Positions 38,860 through 40,571 of a stretch of DNA of 40,571 nt are shown piece after piece (within the stretch, counting starts at the first letter, position 1; each line of letters opens with the position of its first letter). This DNA is from Deltaproteobacteria bacterium (GTDB lineage Bacteria > Myxococcota_A > UBA9160 > SMWR01). A model generated the notes under the pieces. It was not told the origin of the DNA. It was given only the letters and a program-made list of their open reading frames with translations, and made no database searches. A program made the position numbers and the translations under genes. The stretch covers positions 1 through 40,571 of the forward strand of contig JAFDDG010000065.1 in NCBI GenBank assembly GCA_019310965.1. Direction: 5' to 3'.

Positions 38860-40122
38860 TTAGTCGCTTGCCCGCTCTGGAAGACGCAGGAGCAGCAGCA
38901 GGCTCGCTGCCAGAGCAAGCGCGGCCAGGAAGCCCTGCAACCCCCGCTCGTAGCTGCCGAATGTGTCGTAGCACCAAGGCAGCAGCTGAACGCCGCTGAC
39001 GGTGAGCGGCAGCATGGCCGGAGTCATCCAGCCCATGACTTCACCGAAGGCTTCGCTGCCGAAGCAGTCGCCGATCAGGGCACCCCACAAGGGCAAGGCA
39101 CCGCCGAGCGCAAAGCCCAGGGCAATGCCGCCGCCGGCGAGCACGCCGAAGCCCGGCCGCGAGAGCGCGATGAGCAAGAACCCGGCGAGCATCGCCATGC
39201 CGATCCAGATCAACAGCCTCTTGTCCAGGCGGTCGGCGATGGCGCCGAAGCAGAGTTTGCCGGCAACCCCTGAGAAGGAGAGAATCGATAGCAGCAGGGC
39301 AGCGCGCTGCGGCTCGAGGCCCATCTCGGCGGCGAGGGGCGGCAGGTTCGTGATCAACCCCGTGATGATGCCGAAAATCGTTCCGATGACGACCGTGACG
39401 ACACAGAAGTTGCGATTGCGAACGAGTTGGCGGAACGACCAGCTGCTCGGGTGCGCGCCGGACGGACGCGGCGGCGGCTCGGACGCTCCGTCCGGGTGCA
39501 GGCCGAGGTCGGAGGGACGACTGCAGATCGCGAGCGCAACCGTCGGAAGCACGATCAGGACGACTACGGTTGCGGAGGCGACAGCGGCGCCGCGCCAGCC
39601 CCACGCGGTGATGGCTGCGGCCACGAGTGGCGGTGCGAGCAGGCCGCCGGCCGATGTGCCGACGGCGCTCACGCCGAGCGCGCGGCCGCGCATCCGCGAA
39701 AACCAGGTGGCGACGAGCTTGGAGGCCGCCAGGGGGCCGAGCGCCGTCTGCCCGGCCGCCGCGCCGACGACGAAGCAAAGGCCGAGCAACTCGATCGACG
39801 GGACCAGAGCCATGGCGAAGTAGCAGCCCGCCATCAACGCGCCGGCCGCCAACATCAGGCCGCGAATCGAGCGTCGGTCCAGCGCGCGCCCGAGCCAGGG
39901 GCCTATTGCGGATCCGAGCAACATGGCGCCCGTCATGCCCAGCGACACGGCGCTGCGTGAGACGCCGAACTCCTGTGCGATCGGCAGTTGGAAGAGGCCG
40001 AACGAGTAGGTCGTGAGCCCTGCGCTGATCGCCTGGATGACGACGACGGAGGCCACGATCCGCCAGCCGTGGAAGACACGAGCAGGGTTGGCGAGGGCGG
40101 GTTGCTTCGAATCGGCGACCAT
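38860..40122 (-). CDS. MFS transporter
   Basis: The 420-residue product has 12 predicted membrane helices. It starts MVADSKQPALANP, and the early loop 2-3 motif GRALDRRSIRGLML marks the major facilitator superfamily. Helix-4/5 SRMRGRALGVSAVGTSAGGL (motif near the center) and the second-half repeat GAIADRLDKRLLIWIGMAML are in place. The pattern (HGWRIVASVVVIQAISAGL) is that of the OFA/MCT-type organic anion or monocarboxylate group. The substrate is probably an organic acid (inference). Confidence 0.88.
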   Translation of the reverse strand: MVADSKQPALANPARVFHGWRIVASVVVIQAISAGLTTYSFGLFQLPIAQEFGVSRSAVSLGMTGAMLLGSAIGPWLGRALDRRSIRGLMLAAGALMAGCYFAMALVPSIELLGLCFVVGAAAGQTALGPLAASKLVATWFSRMRGRALGVSAVGTSAGGLLAPPLVAAAITAWGWRGAAVASATVVVLIVLPTVALAICSRPSDLGLHPDGASEPPPRPSGAHPSSWSFRQLVRNRNFCVVTVVIGTIFGIITGLITNLPPLAAEMGLEPQRAALLLSILSFSGVAGKLCFGAIADRLDKRLLIWIGMAMLAGFLLIALSRPGFGVLAGGGIALGFALGGALPLWGALIGDCFGSEAFGEVMGWMTPAMLPLTVSGVQLLPWCYDTFGSYERGLQGFLAALALAASLLLLLRLPERASD

Positions 40123-40238
40123 GGGCGGAGTGGTGTTCCCTTCTCTCGGGGGGGCCCTTCTGCCCAGTGTCCGGTGCGGACGCCGCCGGTGCAAGCCGCG
40201 GCGCGCGGTGCCTTCAGCGCTGATAGAATGCGCCTCCC

Positions 40239-40571
40239 ATGAGCGAAGAGCTACTCAACATCAAGCGCTCCTCGCGTGATCCGGAGCAGCTGCGCCAGAG
40301 CCTCGAAGCCTGGCTCGCGAGGCAGCTGCCCCGGGGCGCGCAGCCGCGCATTCCCGAGGTGTCGAGCCCGTCGAGTTCGGGCATGTCGAGCGAAACGCTG
40401 CTCTTCGATGCGCATTGGACCGAGGATGGTGCCGAGCGCAGCGGCGAGTTCGTAGCCCGGGTGGAGCCCGGTGCCGGCGATGTGCCCGTCTTTCCGGAGT
40501 ACGACCTGCAGGCGCAGTTCGAGGTCATGCGTCGCGTGGCACGGCGTGGCGCCATTCCCGTGCCGCGGGTG
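40239..40571 (+). CDS. APH/phosphotransferase-family protein (3' end outside the window)
   Basis: The ATG at 40239 opens a frame of 111 codons to the window edge. It has RSSRDPEQLRQSLEAWLARQ, then LPRG.QPRIPEVSSPSSSGMS, then a kinase-like N-lobe: SETLLFDAHWTEDGAERSGE, FVARVEPG and an LQAQFEVMRRVARRG helix leading to IPVPRV. This is the APH-type ACAD10-like start often found beside acyl-CoA dehydrogenases. The catalytic loop lies beyond the window, so the call rests on the N-lobe. Confidence 0.8.
   Translation, partial: MSEELLNIKRSSRDPEQLRQSLEAWLARQLPRGAQPRIPEVSSPSSSGMSSETLLFDAHWTEDGAERSGEFVARVEPGAGDVPVFPEYDLQAQFEVMRRVARRGAIPVPRV

Noticed and set aside
1-40571. CRISPR array, insertion sequence or prophage
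   Set aside because: No regularly spaced repeats, transposase, integrase or phage structural genes were seen.

Overview
The window is a GC-rich bacterial chromosome segment with about 40 genes on both strands, cut into many short divergent and convergent units. A Myxococcota/Binatota-like (former deltaproteobacterial) organism is suggested, not proven, by the mix of families: Myxococcus-type Cys-rich repeats on a subtilase, PEP-CTERM and IPTL-CTERM-like sorting tails, F420-type oxidoreductases (two luciferase-like proteins, one PPOX protein), a CYP125-like P450, several SDRs, a CaiB/BaiF CoA-transferase and a PAPS sulfotransferase. No rRNA, intact tRNA, transposase, integrase or CRISPR array was seen.

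The main result is that three genes have an in-frame TGA exactly where their families carry a redox Cys, so they are read here as selenoproteins: an AhpD-like protein (3041-3634, C-x-x-U-x-x-x-H), a glycine-reductase-B-like protein (25389-26558, U-x-x-C) and a Bcp-type peroxiredoxin (33640-34125, U-x4-C). In the first two a perfect stem-loop lies inside the coding region with its apical loop starting 17 nt after the TGA, as expected for a bacterial SECIS. The third has only a weaker stem. A conventional stop-codon reading would break all three genes.

Layout. 1-3040: partial DUF1214 gene, a 784-bp gap, and a PEP-CTERM protein behind a textbook sigma-54 promoter. 3041-5838: a tight six-gene minus-strand operon (SDR, 44-aa ORF, two alpha/beta-barrel proteins, 31-aa ORF, Sec-AhpD) divergent from a TetR gene, with both promoters overlapping one palindrome. 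6758-11449: sorted surface protein, coiled-coil membrane protein, LuxR regulator, luciferase-like oxidoreductase, HAD phosphatase. 11651-17003: GH92 mannosidase, RND/MMPL exporter, Dabb protein. 17372-21382: P450, ferritin-like helical protein, SDR, DUF99, small lipoprotein. 21584-26989: subtilase; SDR, luciferase-like and GrdB-like selenoprotein in line; SnoaL-like protein. 27020-32154: PPOX protein, GST, a lipoprotein methyltransferase broken by a 22-bp tandem duplication, a TIM-barrel protein, and a frameshifted CoA-transferase. 32151-40571: kinase-like secreted protein, Sec-peroxiredoxin, TetR, sulfotransferase, SDR, FAD oxidoreductase, MFS transporter, partial phosphotransferase.

Functionally the region looks like accessory small-molecule (lipid, steroid or xenobiotic) oxidation and conjugation, mixed with thiol/selenol redox defence and surface proteins. 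No single complete pathway can be assembled from the window.
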